A stretch of DNA of 64,000 bases from Pseudomonas fluorescens (GCF_004683905.1 NZ_CP038438.1:1736001-1800000), one strand, 5' to 3'; shown: positions 9,897-19,040, numbered from the stretch's first letter. Translations and numbers: made by a program. Notes: a model not told the origin generated them from the sequence alone.

Positions 9897-10908
9897 TAAC
9901 CGAGCCGCAACCGTCAAACTGAACAAGGTCGACAAAGCCGCGATTCTGCTGCTGTCCCTGGGTTCGACCGATGCCGCGCAAGTGCTGCGCCACATGGGCC
10001 CGAAAGAGGTTCAGCGGGTCGGTGTGGCCATGGCCCAGATGGGCAACGTCCATCGCGAGCAGGTCGAGCAGGTCATGAGCGAGTTCGTCGATATCGTCGG
10101 CGACCAGACCAGCCTCGGCGTCGGCTCCGACGACTACGTGCGCAAAATGCTCACCCAGGCGCTGGGTGAAGACAAGGCCAACGGCCTGATCGACCGCATC
10201 CTGCTCGGTGGCAACACCAGCGGCCTCGACAGCCTGAAATGGATGGAGCCGCGCGCTGTTGCCGACGTGATCCGTTACGAACACCCGCAGATCCAGGCGA
10301 TCGTGGTGGCGTACCTCGACCCGGATCAGGCCGGTGAAGTACTGGGCAACTTCGACCACAAGGTGCGTCTGGACATCATCCTGCGCGTCTCGTCGTTGAA
10401 CACCGTGCAACCGGCTGCGCTGAAAGAGCTGAACCAGATTCTCGAGAAGCAGTTCTCCGGCAACTCGAATGCCTCGCGCACCACCCTGGGTGGCATCAAG
10501 CGTGCGGCGGACATCATGAACTTCCTCGACAGCTCGATCGAAGGCCAGCTCATGGACTCGATCCGCGAAGTCGACGAAGACCTGTCCGGTCAGATCGAAG
10601 ACCTCATGTTCGTGTTCAACAACCTCGCCGACGTCGACGACCGCGGCATCCAGGCGCTGTTGCGCGAAGTGTCCTCCGACGTGCTGGTGCTGGCCCTCAA
10701 GGGCTCGGACGAAGGCGTCAAAGAAAAGATCTTCAAGAACATGTCCAAGCGTGCGGCCGAACTGTTGCGCGACGACCTCGAAGCCAAAGGCCCGGTGCGC
10801 GTCAGCGACGTGGAAACCGCGCAGAAAGAAATCCTCACCATTGCCCGTCGCATGGCCGAAGCCGGCGAAATCGTGCTCGGTGGCAAGGGCGGCGAGGAAA
10901 TGATCTAA
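9889..10908 (+). CDS. fliG: Flagellar motor switch protein FliG
   Basis: FliG is the rotor part that interacts with the stator and with FliM. The 339 residues have the N-terminal FliF-binding domain (DKAAILLLSLG), the middle domain with the EHPQ motif at 131-134, and a C-terminal torque domain with the charged helix around residues 250-310 (EDLMFVFNNLADVDDRGIQ). Length and motifs are those of the family. Confidence 0.97.
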   Translation: MSDNRAATVKLNKVDKAAILLLSLGSTDAAQVLRHMGPKEVQRVGVAMAQMGNVHREQVEQVMSEFVDIVGDQTSLGVGSDDYVRKMLTQALGEDKANGLIDRILLGGNTSGLDSLKWMEPRAVADVIRYEHPQIQAIVVAYLDPDQAGEVLGNFDHKVRLDIILRVSSLNTVQPAALKELNQILEKQFSGNSNASRTTLGGIKRAADIMNFLDSSIEGQLMDSIREVDEDLSGQIEDLMFVFNNLADVDDRGIQALLREVSSDVLVLALKGSDEGVKEKIFKNMSKRAAELLRDDLEAKGPVRVSDVETAQKEILTIARRMAEAGEIVLGGKGGEEMI

Positions 10909-10912
10909 GCCC

Positions 10913-11719
10913 ATGGACAAGCATGACGAGTCAGTGACGGATCTGATCCGCGCCCGCGATGTCCGTGGTTTCGAATCCTGGGCGCTGCCCAGCTTCGATC
11001 CGCCAAAACCGGAACCCGAGCCGGAACCGGAGCCCGAACCGCCGGAAATGGAAGAAGTGCCGCTGGAAGAAGTCCAGCCACTGACCCTGGAAGAACTCGA
11101 AAGCATCCGTCAGGAGGCTTACAACGAGGGCTTTGGCATCGGCGAGAAGGAAGGTTTTCACAGCGCCACGCTCAAGGTGCGTCAGGAAGCCGAAGTGGCG
11201 CTGGCGGCGAAACTGGCCAGCCTCGAGCAACTGATGACCCATCTGTTCGAGCCGATTGCCGAGCAAGACACGCAGATCGAAAAGTCGCTGGTCGACCTCG
11301 TGCAACACATCACCAGACAGGTGATCAAGCGCGAATTGGCCATCGATTCCAGCCAGATCGAACACGTCATGCGCGACGCGCTCAAGCTGCTGCCGTTGGG
11401 CGTGGACAACGTGCGTCTGTACGTCAATCCGCAGGACTTCGAGCAGGCCAAGGCCTTGCGCGAGCGTCATGAGGAATCCTGGCGCATCGTCGAAGACGAC
11501 TCGCTGCTGCCGGGCGGTTGCCGGGTTGAAACCGAGCACAGCCGCATCGACGCCAGCATCGAGACCCGCGTGACCCAGGTCATGGCCAAACTGTTCGACC
11601 AGTTGCACGAACAGGCTCTGCACCCGGCCGCGCCGGACCTGAGCCTGGACATTCCTGAAGAAAGCCAACTGACGGCTGCGCCTGAAGAGCCGCTCGCGGA
11701 CACCCCCGATGCGCCTTGA
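10913..11719 (+). CDS. fliH: Flagellar export apparatus regulator FliH
   Basis: FliH binds and restrains the export ATPase FliI and docks it to the C ring. The 268 residues begin with a loosely conserved acidic, Pro-Glu-rich stretch (about residues 28-45), continue with an [14 protein letters not shown] helix carrying the GxxxG-type spacing usual in FliH, and end with the globular FliI-binding part ([21 protein letters not shown]). It starts four bases behind fliG and overlaps the fliI start by 11 bases, in normal operon order. Confidence 0.93.
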   Translation: MDKHDESVTDLIRARDVRGFESWALPSFDPPKPEPEPEPEPEPPEMEEVPLEEVQPLTLEELESIRQEAYNEGFGIGEKEGFHSATLKVRQEAEVALAAKLASLEQLMTHLFEPIAEQDTQIEKSLVDLVQHITRQVIKRELAIDSSQIEHVMRDALKLLPLGVDNVRLYVNPQDFEQAKALRERHEESWRIVEDDSLLPGGCRVETEHSRIDASIETRVTQVMAKLFDQLHEQALHPAAPDLSLDIPEESQLTAAPEEPLADTPDAP

Positions 11720-13067
11720 ACGCACCAGTTTCGCCAAGCGCCTCAGCACCTATGCCGACGCCACTGAAATCGCCGGCGCGCCGATTCTCGAAGGCCGCCT
11801 GCTGCGCATGGTCGGCCTCACCCTCGAAGCCGAAGGCCTGCGCGCCGCCATGGGCACGCGCTGCCTGGTGATCAATGACGACAGCTATCACCCGTCCCAG
11901 GTGGAAGCGGAAGTCATGGGTTTTTCCGGCAGCAAAGTCTTTCTGATGCCGGTCGGCAGCGTCGCCGGCATTGCCCCGGGCGCCCGTGTGGTGCCGCTGG
12001 CCGAAACCGGTCGCCTGCCGATGGGCATGAGCATGCTCGGTCGCGTGCTTGATGGCGCCGGACGCGCGCTGGACGGCAAGGGCGGGATGAAGGCTGAAGA
12101 CTGGGTGCCGATGGACGGCCCGACAATCAACCCGCTCAACCGCGACCCGATCCACGAACCGCTGGATGTCGGCATCCGTTGCATCAACGGTTTGCTGACG
12201 GTCGGGCGTGGTCAGCGTCTGGGCCTGTTCGCCGGTACCGGTGTCGGTAAATCGGTGCTGCTGGGCATGATGACCCGTTTCACTGAGGCCGACATTATCG
12301 TCGTCGGTCTGATCGGTGAGCGGGGTCGAGAAGTTAAGGAATTCATCGAGCACATCCTCGGTGAAGAAGGCCTCAAGCGTTCGGTGGTCGTCGCCTCGCC
12401 GGCGGACGATGCGCCGCTGATGCGTCTGCGCGCGGCGATGTACTGCACGCGCATCGCCGAGTATTTCCGCGACAAGGGCAAAAACGTTCTGTTGCTGATG
12501 GATTCGCTGACCCGTTTCGCCCAGGCCCAGCGGGAAATCGCCCTGGCCATCGGTGAGCCGCCAGCGACCAAGGGCTATCCGCCCTCGGTATTTGCCAAAC
12601 TGCCGAAACTGGTGGAGCGCGCCGGTAATGCGGAGAAGGGCGGGGGGTCGATCACCGCGTTCTACACCGTATTGTCCGAAGGCGATGACCAGCAGGATCC
12701 GATTGCCGACTCGGCGCGGGGCGTGCTCGACGGCCACATCGTGTTGTCCCGGCGGCTGGCCGAGGAAGGGCACTACCCGGCCATCGACATCGAAGCGTCG
12801 ATCAGCCGGGTGATGCCGGCCGTGGTCTCGGCGGAGCACATGCAGCGCGCGCAGTACTTCAAGCAGCTGTGGTCGCGCTATCAGCAGAGCCGCGATCTGA
12901 TCAGTGTCGGCGCTTACGTCGCCGGTGGCGACCGCGAGACCGATCTGGCGATCTCGCTGCAACCGCAACTGACCCGCTACCAGCGGCAGGGGCTGAACGA
13001 CAAGATCAATATGGGCGAGAGCCAGGCTTACCTCGAAACCCTGTTCGCGCCTGCGGCGGGCGGGTAA
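11709..13067 (+). CDS. fliI: Flagellum-specific export ATPase FliI
   Basis: FliI is the ATPase of the flagellar type III export apparatus, related to the F1 beta subunit. The 452 residues contain Walker A GTGVGKS at 176-182, the [14 protein letters not shown] segment, and Walker B with [20 protein letters not shown]. It also has the [17 protein letters not shown] stretch typical of FliI. It sits between its regulator fliH and the stalk protein gene fliJ. Confidence 0.97.
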   Translation: MRLERTSFAKRLSTYADATEIAGAPILEGRLLRMVGLTLEAEGLRAAMGTRCLVINDDSYHPSQVEAEVMGFSGSKVFLMPVGSVAGIAPGARVVPLAETGRLPMGMSMLGRVLDGAGRALDGKGGMKAEDWVPMDGPTINPLNRDPIHEPLDVGIRCINGLLTVGRGQRLGLFAGTGVGKSVLLGMMTRFTEADIIVVGLIGERGREVKEFIEHILGEEGLKRSVVVASPADDAPLMRLRAAMYCTRIAEYFRDKGKNVLLLMDSLTRFAQAQREIALAIGEPPATKGYPPSVFAKLPKLVERAGNAEKGGGSITAFYTVLSEGDDQQDPIADSARGVLDGHIVLSRRLAEEGHYPAIDIEASISRVMPAVVSAEHMQRAQYFKQLWSRYQQSRDLISVGAYVAGGDRETDLAISLQPQLTRYQRQGLNDKINMGESQAYLETLFAPAAGG

Positions 13068-13073
13068 CCGGCC

Positions 13074-13523
13074 ATGGCCGTGAGCCGAGCTGCGCGTCTG
13101 GCACCGGTGGTGGAAATGGCCGAACAGGCCGAGAAAACCGCCGTGCAACGCCTAGGTTACTTTCAGGGTCAGGTCAAAGTCGCTGAAAGCAAACTCGCCG
13201 ACCTCGACGCCTTTCGTCTGGATTATCAGGAACAGTGGATCGTGCGCGGCAGCGACGGGGTTTCCGGGCAATGGCTGCTGGGGTATCACGGCTTTCTGGC
13301 ACAACTGGACACCGCGATCGACCAGCAGCGCCAGAGTCTGGTCTGGCACCAGAACAACCTGATCAAGGCGCGCGATGCCTGGCAGCAGGCGTTTGCCAAG
13401 GTCGAAGGCTTGCGCAAACTGGTGCAGCGCTACCGCGAAGAGGCGCAACGCCTCGAAGACAAGCGCGAGCAGAAGCTGCTGGACGAGTTGTCGCAGCGCT
13501 TGCCGCGGCACGATCCGTATTAA
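13074..13523 (+). CDS. fliJ: Flagellar export protein FliJ
   Basis: FliJ is the coiled-coil stalk that links the FliI hexamer to FlhA. The 149 residues are predicted to be almost wholly helical and rich in Glu, Arg and Gln, like the family, from VVEMAEQAEKTAVQRLGYFQ onward. The 3' 113 bases are duplicated, with differences, about 630 bases downstream (14041-14149). The present C-terminus, ending RLPRHDPY, may therefore be the product of a recombination that brought in the orphan gene behind it. Confidence 0.93.
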   Translation: MAVSRAARLAPVVEMAEQAEKTAVQRLGYFQGQVKVAESKLADLDAFRLDYQEQWIVRGSDGVSGQWLLGYHGFLAQLDTAIDQQRQSLVWHQNNLIKARDAWQQAFAKVEGLRKLVQRYREEAQRLEDKREQKLLDELSQRLPRHDPY

Positions 13524-13558
13524 TGCGCCGCAGCATTAGTGCTAGAGGATGGTCTGAG

Positions 13559-13903
13559 TCATTTGTCCAATATTGTGAAGCTGAAGCCTTTGGAACGACC
13601 CAGGAGTTTGGAGTCACGGATCACGTCGAAGAACATATATATTTGTTTGCCCACTAACTCCCATTCCCAGTAGTCAGTGATGGGTATAGCGTAATCCGGC
13701 CGATCACTAAGGTTTATTTGCCACTTTCTATGGGTATCAGCGTCTTCGGCCACAAGGTAAAACGCAAGTTCGTCGCCTGCTTTACCTGGGTAGGTCGCCT
13801 TCACGCCGGAATTACCACTTAGGTATTCATCATGAGTGATGATTGTTGTTGACTTGGTGTTATGCAGGGACGGTTTTCCAAAACGTTCAAAATGCGGGTC
13901 CAT
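13559..13903 (-). CDS. Orphan protein of unknown function, inserted behind fliJ
   Basis: I do not recognise this 114-residue protein. It has no signal peptide or membrane helix, is rich in Asp, Lys and aromatic residues, and contains SDRPDYAIPITDYWEWELVG and a C-terminal KGFSFTILDK. Its base composition is visibly lower in GC than that of fliJ and it runs against the operon, both signs of acquisition. AAGGA lies about eight bases before the ATG. A perfect 18-base palindrome lies 74-91 bases upstream of the start and is shared with three other orphan genes in the window. The gene is bracketed by two versions of the fliJ 3' end. Confidence 0.65.
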   Translation of the reverse strand: MDPHFERFGKPSLHNTKSTTIITHDEYLSGNSGVKATYPGKAGDELAFYLVAEDADTHRKWQINLSDRPDYAIPITDYWEWELVGKQIYMFFDVIRDSKLLGRSKGFSFTILDK

Positions 13904-13976
13904 GATGCAGTCCTTTGACCTGAGCGCAGCGAAATTGCTGCCGCTTGATTAAGGGCTATGCCTCTTTCCTCGGTCT

Positions 13977-13994
13977 ACTGTCAGATCTGACAGT
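13977..13994. promoter_or_regulatory. Orphan-gene palindrome, site A
   Basis: ACTGTCAGATCTGACAGT is a perfect 18-base palindrome, suited to a dimeric DNA-binding protein. It lies upstream of the minus-strand orphan gene ending at 13559. Related sites occur at 28296, 29429 and 45092, each upstream of another orphan gene. Confidence 0.6.
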
Positions 13995-14040
13995 GGCGAC
14001 AAGCGGCAGTCGCGAAGTGGCTGCAGGGCATAGCTTCTCC

Positions 14041-14149
14041 TGCGCAAACGGTTACCGCGCTACGGCGAAGAGGCGCAACGCCTCGAAGACAAGCGCGAGC
14101 AGAAGCTGCTGGAGCAGTTGTCGCAGCGCCTGCCGCGCCACAACCCTTT
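14041..14149 (+). pseudogene. Remnant copy of the fliJ 3' end
   Basis: About 109 bases match the last 113 bases of fliJ (from 13411) with roughly 15-20 differences, including the whole stretch encoding EEAQRLEDKREQKLL. There is no start codon or ribosome site, and the reading frame runs on without the fliJ stop. It marks the right edge of the insertion carrying the orphan gene at 13559-13903. Confidence 0.8.
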
Positions 14150-14170
14150 TCAAATTGCCCAAAAACTCCC

Positions 14171-14259
14171 TGTGGGAGCGAGCTTGCTCGCGAAGGCGGT
14201 GTGTCAGAGACAACAATGTTGACTGACACACCGCCTTCGCGAGCAAGCCCGCTCCCACA
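14171..14259. repeat. REP doublet before hsbA
   Basis: Two inverted REP units are joined by a nearly symmetric centre (TGTGTCAG ... CTGACACA), so the full element forms one almost perfect long hairpin. It separates the fliJ remnant from hsbA. Confidence 0.9.
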
Positions 14260-14342
14260 TTTGCTTCTGCGCTGAGCCTTGCCCCAACCCTGTCCAGGTG
14301 CTAAACCTTGTACACGTTCGTCAATGACAAGGAAGCCAGTCA

Positions 14343-14648
14343 ATGTCAGTCGTTACAGAAGTCTCTCCGGATGGTCAAAAACTGACGATTTCGGTCAAGG
14401 GGCGGTTCGATTTTGGGCGCCATCAGGAGTTTCGCGAGTCCTATGAGCGACTTAACCAGAAACCCGACTCCATCGTGGTTGATCTGAAAGATGCCACCTA
14501 CCTCGACAGCTCCGCGCTGGGCATGCTGCTCCTGCTGCGCGATCATGCCGGCGGCGACGAGTCGGACGTGCGCGTGATCAACAGCAACTCCGACGTGCGC
14601 AAGATCCTCGCCATCTCCAACTTCGACAAACTGTTCGACATCAGTTGA
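14343..14648 (+). CDS. hsbA: STAS-domain anti-anti-sigma factor HsbA
   Basis: The 101-residue product is a single STAS domain with the phosphorylatable serine in TYLDSSALGMLLLL (Ser56 by family alignment). In P. aeruginosa HsbA binds either the anti-sigma factor FlgM or the diguanylate cyclase HsbD depending on its phosphorylation by HsbR, steering the cell between swimming and biofilm. It is followed directly by hsbR and then hptB, the same three-gene set, here sitting inside the flagellar cluster. The ATG is the first in-frame start behind the REP element. Confidence 0.9.
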   Translation: MSVVTEVSPDGQKLTISVKGRFDFGRHQEFRESYERLNQKPDSIVVDLKDATYLDSSALGMLLLLRDHAGGDESDVRVINSNSDVRKILAISNFDKLFDIS

Positions 14649-14653
14649 CGGCC

Positions 14654-16351
14654 ATGCAGGCGCAAGAGCCGCTGACGATCCTGATCGCCGAAGACAGCGC
14701 CGCCGACCGGTTGCTGTTGGCGACCATCGTCCGCCGTCAGGGCCATGAAGTATTGACGGCGGCCAATGGCGCCGAAGCGTTGGAGATGTTTCGTCGACAG
14801 TCACCGCATCTGGTGCTGATGGACGCGATGATGCCGGTGATGGACGGCTTTGAGGCGGCGCGGCAGATCAAGGCGCTGGCGGGGGAAACCCTGGTGCCGA
14901 TCATTTTCCTGACCTCACTGACCGAGAGCGAAGCGCTTGCCCGTTGTCTGGAAGCAGGTGGCGACGACTTTCTGGCGAAGCCTTACAACCAGGTGATCCT
15001 CGCCGCCAAAATCAAGGCGATGGATCGCTTGCGCCGCTTGCAGGCCACGGTGCTGCAACAGCGTGACCTGATCGCCAGACATCACGATTACCTGCTCAAC
15101 GAACAGCGCGTGGCCAAAGCCGTTTTCGACAAGGTCGCGCATTCGGGTTGTCTGAGTGCACCGAATATTCGTTATCTGCAATCGCCCTATGCGTTGTTCA
15201 ACGGCGACCTGCTGCTGGCGGCCTATACCCCGGCCGGCGACATGCATGTGCTGCTCGGTGATTTCACCGGCCACGGCTTGCCGGCAGCGGTGGGGGCGAT
15301 GCCGCTCGCCGAAGTGTTTTACGGCATGACCGCCAAGGGCTACGGCCTGGCTGAAACCCTGCGCGAGATGAACGCCAAGCTCAAGCGCATCCTGCCGGTG
15401 GACATGTTCTGCTGCGCGACCATGCTTTGTCTGAGTTTTCAGCGGCGTTCGGTAGAGGTGTGGAACGGCGGCATGCCTGACGGTTATCTGCATCGGATTG
15501 CCACCGGCGAACGTGTGCCGCTGGCGGCGCGCCATTTGCCGCTGGGGGTGCTCAGTCCGCAAGCGTTTGATGATCGCACCGAAGTACAGACCATGGCCGT
15601 GGGTGACCGGGTGTTCCTGCTTTCGGACGGGGTGATCGATACCACTGACGCCGACGATCGCTTGTTCGGTGTCGAGCGTTTGCAGCAACTGTTTGCCGCC
15701 AATCGTGAGCCGGACAACCTGTTCGCCGAGATCGAGCAGGCCTTGCACGCCTTTCGCGGCGAGCCCCGCGACGATGTGAGCATGGTCGAGATCAGCTTGC
15801 TGGAGGCGGCGCAGGTGATGCCGTCGGCGCCGGTGTATTCCGACAGCGGCCAGTCGTGCCCGCTGGACTGGTCGGTAAGCTTCGAGTTTCGCGGGGCGAC
15901 GCTCAGGCGCTTCAATCCTTTGCCGTATCTGCTGCAGTTGTTGCAGGAAGTGCACGGTTTGCGCACCCAGGGCGGGGCGATCTACAGCGTGCTCGCCGAG
16001 CTGTACTCCAACGCGCTGGAGCACGGTGTTCTTGGCCTGGATTCCAGCCTGAAGCGTGATGCCAGTGGCTTCGCTCGTTACTATGAACAGCGCAACGAGC
16101 GGCTCGAAGCCCTGCAGGACGGTTACGTGCGCGTGCATCTGCAGGTGAAGCCGCAAGGTGCCGGGGGTTGTCTGGTGATCCGCGTCGAGGACAGCGGCAA
16201 GGGTTTTGACGTGGCGCGGGTGATGGAGCGGCCGCTGGATGGTGTCCGCCTGTCGGGGCGCGGGGTCAGTCTGATCCGCCAGTTAGGGCATAACGCCAGT
16301 TGGTCGGACGAAGGTCGCAGTGCTTGCGTGGAGTTTTTCTGGGAGGGTTGA
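14654..16351 (+). CDS. hsbR: Response regulator with PP2C phosphatase and anti-sigma kinase domains, HsbR
   Basis: HsbR receives phosphate from HptB and sets the phosphorylation state of HsbA. From the ATG at 14654 the 565 residues hold a receiver domain (phospho-acceptor Asp57 in LVLMDAMMPVMDG), a SpoIIE/PP2C phosphatase domain (GDLLLAAYTPAGDMHVLLGDFTG and FLLSDGVIDTTD), and a C-terminal HATPase domain of the anti-sigma kinase type (ELYSNALEHG, VEDSGKGFD). A TTG at 14645 overlapping the hsbA stop is an alternative start; neither has a clear ribosome site. Confidence 0.9.
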   Translation: MQAQEPLTILIAEDSAADRLLLATIVRRQGHEVLTAANGAEALEMFRRQSPHLVLMDAMMPVMDGFEAARQIKALAGETLVPIIFLTSLTESEALARCLEAGGDDFLAKPYNQVILAAKIKAMDRLRRLQATVLQQRDLIARHHDYLLNEQRVAKAVFDKVAHSGCLSAPNIRYLQSPYALFNGDLLLAAYTPAGDMHVLLGDFTGHGLPAAVGAMPLAEVFYGMTAKGYGLAETLREMNAKLKRILPVDMFCCATMLCLSFQRRSVEVWNGGMPDGYLHRIATGERVPLAARHLPLGVLSPQAFDDRTEVQTMAVGDRVFLLSDGVIDTTDADDRLFGVERLQQLFAANREPDNLFAEIEQALHAFRGEPRDDVSMVEISLLEAAQVMPSAPVYSDSGQSCPLDWSVSFEFRGATLRRFNPLPYLLQLLQEVHGLRTQGGAIYSVLAELYSNALEHGVLGLDSSLKRDASGFARYYEQRNERLEALQDGYVRVHLQVKPQGAGGCLVIRVEDSGKGFDVARVMERPLDGVRLSGRGVSLIRQLGHNASWSDEGRSACVEFFWEG

Positions 16352-16388
16352 GGCATAATTCGCCGATTCTTGATCAAGGAGTGAACAA

Positions 16389-16736
16389 GTGACTGACCAA
16401 CATGTGGATCGCGAAGTACTCGATGCGTTGCGCGAAGTGATGGAAGACAGCTATCCGGATTTGCTGGATACCTTCCTGACCGATTCTGAAAGTCGCTTGC
16501 ATCAATTGCAAAAGACCGCCGACGCCAAGGTGTTGGCCGAGGTCGCCCATAGTTTCAAGGGCAGCGCCAGCAACATGGGGGCTGTCCGGTTGGCGACGCT
16601 CTGTCAGGAGCTGGAGGCGGATGCCAAAGGCAAAAGCCCTGCGGAAATCGTCAAACTGGTGGCCGACATCAGTTGCGAATTCGCGGAAGTCCGTCCTGTC
16701 TACGAAGACGAACGCCAGCACGCCCTGACCCATTGA
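16389..16736 (+). CDS. hptB: Histidine phosphotransfer protein HptB
   Basis: HptB relays phosphate from hybrid sensor kinases (the RetS/PA1611/SagS type in P. aeruginosa) to HsbR. The 115-residue product is an HPt helical bundle with the phospho-accepting His54 in EVAHSFKGSASNMGA. It starts at GTG with an AAGGAG ribosome site. It completes the hsbA-hsbR-hptB group, whose output controls FlgM and thus FliA-dependent flagellar genes. Confidence 0.92.
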   Translation: MTDQHVDREVLDALREVMEDSYPDLLDTFLTDSESRLHQLQKTADAKVLAEVAHSFKGSASNMGAVRLATLCQELEADAKGKSPAEIVKLVADISCEFAEVRPVYEDERQHALTH

Positions 16737-16776
16737 ACCCTGCCGTCCGGCGCTTTTCGCAAGCGCCGGACAAAAC

Positions 16777-16792
16777 TGGCCCGACACTTGCA
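16777..16792 (+). promoter_or_regulatory. Sigma-54 promoter for fliK
   Basis: TGGCCCGACACTTGCA has GG and GC ten bases apart and differs from the -24 consensus at one position. It lies about 50 bases upstream of the fliK ATG. Confidence 0.85.
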
Positions 16793-16842
16793 ATAATCAC
16801 CGTCAACTGTACCTACGATCCCAGTGCAGCGGAGACCGTGTC

Positions 16843-18237
16843 ATGCCTGCGACCCCCAATGTTCTTCTTCAATCTGCCGCCCAGGCCAAGGCGCAAGCCG
16901 CCGCCGCGAAAACGCCGGTCATGGCCGCAGACACCGGGGACAAGGCCTCAAGCTTCGCTCAGGTGTTCGCCGATCAAGGCCCGAAAAAGACTCTTGCGAA
17001 CTCTGACAGTTCGTTGAAACCGGCGCGCGACAAGGTTGCCGACAACAGCGACAAGAAAGATTTCGCCAAGGATAAGTCTGCCGCCACGCAACAGACCGTT
17101 GCCGATAGCGGCAATGCCTTGCCTGCCGACAAGACCGCGTCGACCACCACCGATGATCAGGCCGCCGCTGACAAGGCCGCCGCCGATGCTGCTGCCGACA
17201 GCGCGCAGACGCCAGTGGCCGACACCACCCCGGTGGATCCGGCGCTGGATCCGGCACTTGCGCAAACCGTGCAGCCGCTGGTGACCGCGCCGGTGGTGGC
17301 AGCGCCAGTCGCTGCAACACCGGAACCGGCCAAAACTGAAACGCCGGTCGTGGCCGCCACTTTGGCGCCAGCCGTGGTCAAAGATCCGGCGGCATCAACC
17401 GATAGCGCGTTCGACCCAGCGGCCGATCCACTCGACTCGTTGCCGGCGCTGCGTATGGCGATGGAGCAGGGCGGGCACATTTCCGCCAGCAGCCAGGCCC
17501 AACCCAAAGCTACACCGGCCCAGACTCAGGCCGACGGTGAATTGACTGCGGCGCAGAACTTCGCTGCCGGCATGGCGAGCATGCTCGACGTGCAGGCCGA
17601 CAAGGACAGCACCAGTCAGAATGGTGAAAAGGCCTTCAGCGGCCTGATAGACGATGGCCTGAAAGATCTGAAGGCTGCTACCAGCGACACCCGTGTCGAT
17701 GATTTCGCCAACCGTCTGGCGGCGCTGACTCAGGCGGCCACTCCGAAAACCGCGAACGCGGTGCCGGTGAATCAACCGATCGCCATGCATCAGAGCGGCT
17801 GGACCGAAGAAATCGTCAACCGCGTCATGTACCTGTCCAGCGCCAACCTGAAGGCGGCGGATATTCAATTGCAGCCGGCGGAACTCGGGCGTCTGGATAT
17901 TCGGGTCAACATGGTTCCGGACCAGCAGACCCAGGTGACCTTCATGAGCGCGCACCCAAGCGTGCGCGAAGCGCTCGACGGTCAGATGCATCGCTTGCGT
18001 GACATGTTCACCCAGCAGGGCATGGGCCAGGTCGACGTCAATGTCTCCGACCAGAGCCGTGGCTGGCAGGGTCAGCAGGGTCAGGAACAGGCGCAGCAGG
18101 GCCAGAGTGGTCGCACCAGCGCTGCGGGTGGTCGACTGGATTCGGCGGAAGAGGAGCTGACGCCGGCGGCCGTGGCGGAAGCTGCTGCGCAAACCACCAG
18201 CGTGATCGGCAGTAGCGCCGTCGACTATTACGCCTGA
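16843..18237 (+). CDS. fliK: Flagellar hook-length control protein FliK
   Basis: FliK measures the hook and switches export specificity by acting on FlhB. The 464 residues show the usual layout: a long, low-complexity N-terminal ruler rich in Ala, Thr, Asp and Pro (about 1-310) and a compact C-terminal domain (about 320-410) with QLQPAELGRLDIRVNM, followed by a Gln/Gly-rich tail. The start lies about 50 bases behind a strong sigma-54 promoter. A second FliK-like gene lies at 48.0-49.6 kb. Confidence 0.92.
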   Translation: MPATPNVLLQSAAQAKAQAAAAKTPVMAADTGDKASSFAQVFADQGPKKTLANSDSSLKPARDKVADNSDKKDFAKDKSAATQQTVADSGNALPADKTASTTTDDQAAADKAAADAAADSAQTPVADTTPVDPALDPALAQTVQPLVTAPVVAAPVAATPEPAKTETPVVAATLAPAVVKDPAASTDSAFDPAADPLDSLPALRMAMEQGGHISASSQAQPKATPAQTQADGELTAAQNFAAGMASMLDVQADKDSTSQNGEKAFSGLIDDGLKDLKAATSDTRVDDFANRLAALTQAATPKTANAVPVNQPIAMHQSGWTEEIVNRVMYLSSANLKAADIQLQPAELGRLDIRVNMVPDQQTQVTFMSAHPSVREALDGQMHRLRDMFTQQGMGQVDVNVSDQSRGWQGQQGQEQAQQGQSGRTSAAGGRLDSAEEELTPAAVAEAAAQTTSVIGSSAVDYYA

Positions 18238-18250
18238 GCAAAATCAAGAG

Positions 18251-18428
18251 CCCCTCACCCTAGCCCTCTCCCACAGGGAGAGGGGACCGATTGGAGGATG
18301 CTCGCGAAGTACGCCGACCGGATACTTGCGCTGTGAATCCATAATCGACTCGGTCTTTCAGGTCGATGTTTGACGCCTGACACCTCGGTCAGCCCCCTCT
18401 CCCTCCGGGAGAGGGCTGGGGTGAGGGT
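18251..18428. repeat. Inverted repeat with two internal hairpins between fliK and fliL
   Basis: The left arm (18251-18284) and right arm (about 18393-18428) are inverted copies. Each also folds on itself (CCCTCTCCC/GGGAGAGGG). The CCCTCACCCTAGCCCTCTCCC-type arm is a widespread proteobacterial palindromic repeat, different from the REP family elsewhere in the window. The middle 100 bases hold nothing I recognise. Confidence 0.8.
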
Positions 18429-18461
18429 GGCTTTTGACTTTAGCGTTACCTCCGACACTTC

Positions 18462-18477
18462 TGGCATAACACTTGCT
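18462..18477 (+). promoter_or_regulatory. Sigma-54 promoter for the fliL operon
   Basis: TGGCATAACACTTGCT has GG at 18463-18464 and GC at 18475-18476 with correct spacing. It lies just beyond the repeat element and about 50 bases before fliL, and would drive fliLMNOPQR-flhB. Confidence 0.8.
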
Positions 18478-18527
18478 CTTGCCTTGCCGTGCGACTGTGA
18501 AAACCCGATTAGTGACGGATTATTGGC

Positions 18528-19031
18528 ATGGCGAAGAGCGAAGCAGCAGCTGTAAAAGACCCCGCGACCAAAGGCAAACTCAAGATGATCATCCTGATCG
18601 TGGTGGCTCTGCTGCTGGCGATCGGTGTGTCCGTGGGCGCGACCTGGTACTTCATGCACAGCGCTCAGAGCAAGCCTGCCGCAGCGGCCGAGGCTGCGCC
18701 GGTCGGCAAGCAACCGGCGATCTTCGAGCCGATGGCGCCGGCGTTTGTCGCCAACTACAACCAGAACGGCCGTCAGCGCTACATGCAGGTGAGCATCACC
18801 ATGCTGGCGCGTAACCAGGCCGATCTGGAGGCGCTCAAAGTGCACATGCCGGTGATCCGCAACAACCTGGTGATGCTCTTCTCCGGTCAGGATTTTGCCA
18901 CCTTGGCGACTCCGGTCGGCCAGGAGATGTTGCGCCAGAAGGCTACCGCCAGCGTCCAGGAAGTGGCGCAGAAAGAGCTGGGCAAAGTGGTGATCGAACA
19001 GTTGCTTTTCACTAATTTCGTACTGCAGTAG
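18528..19031 (+). CDS. fliL: Flagellar basal body-associated protein FliL
   Basis: FliL is a single-pass inner membrane protein that surrounds the stator and supports torque under load. The 167 residues have a short cytoplasmic start (AAAVKDPATKGKLK), one transmembrane helix at about 20-42 (MIILIVVALLLAIGVSVGATWYF) and a periplasmic domain ending in the conserved IEQLLFTNFVLQ. It is the first gene of the export-gate operon. Confidence 0.95.
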   Translation: MAKSEAAAVKDPATKGKLKMIILIVVALLLAIGVSVGATWYFMHSAQSKPAAAAEAAPVGKQPAIFEPMAPAFVANYNQNGRQRYMQVSITMLARNQADLEALKVHMPVIRNNLVMLFSGQDFATLATPVGQEMLRQKATASVQEVAQKELGKVVIEQLLFTNFVLQ

Positions 19032-19040
19032 GAACACGAC

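Noticed and set aside
7701..9995. 764-codon open frame on the minus strand
   Set aside because: It lies opposite fliF and start of fliG, is His/Gln/Arg-rich as antisense frames of GC-rich genes are, and has no ribosome site.
13524..14342. tRNA or integrase explaining the fliJ insertion
   Set aside because: No tRNA-like cloverleaf and no recombinase frame is present in the interval.
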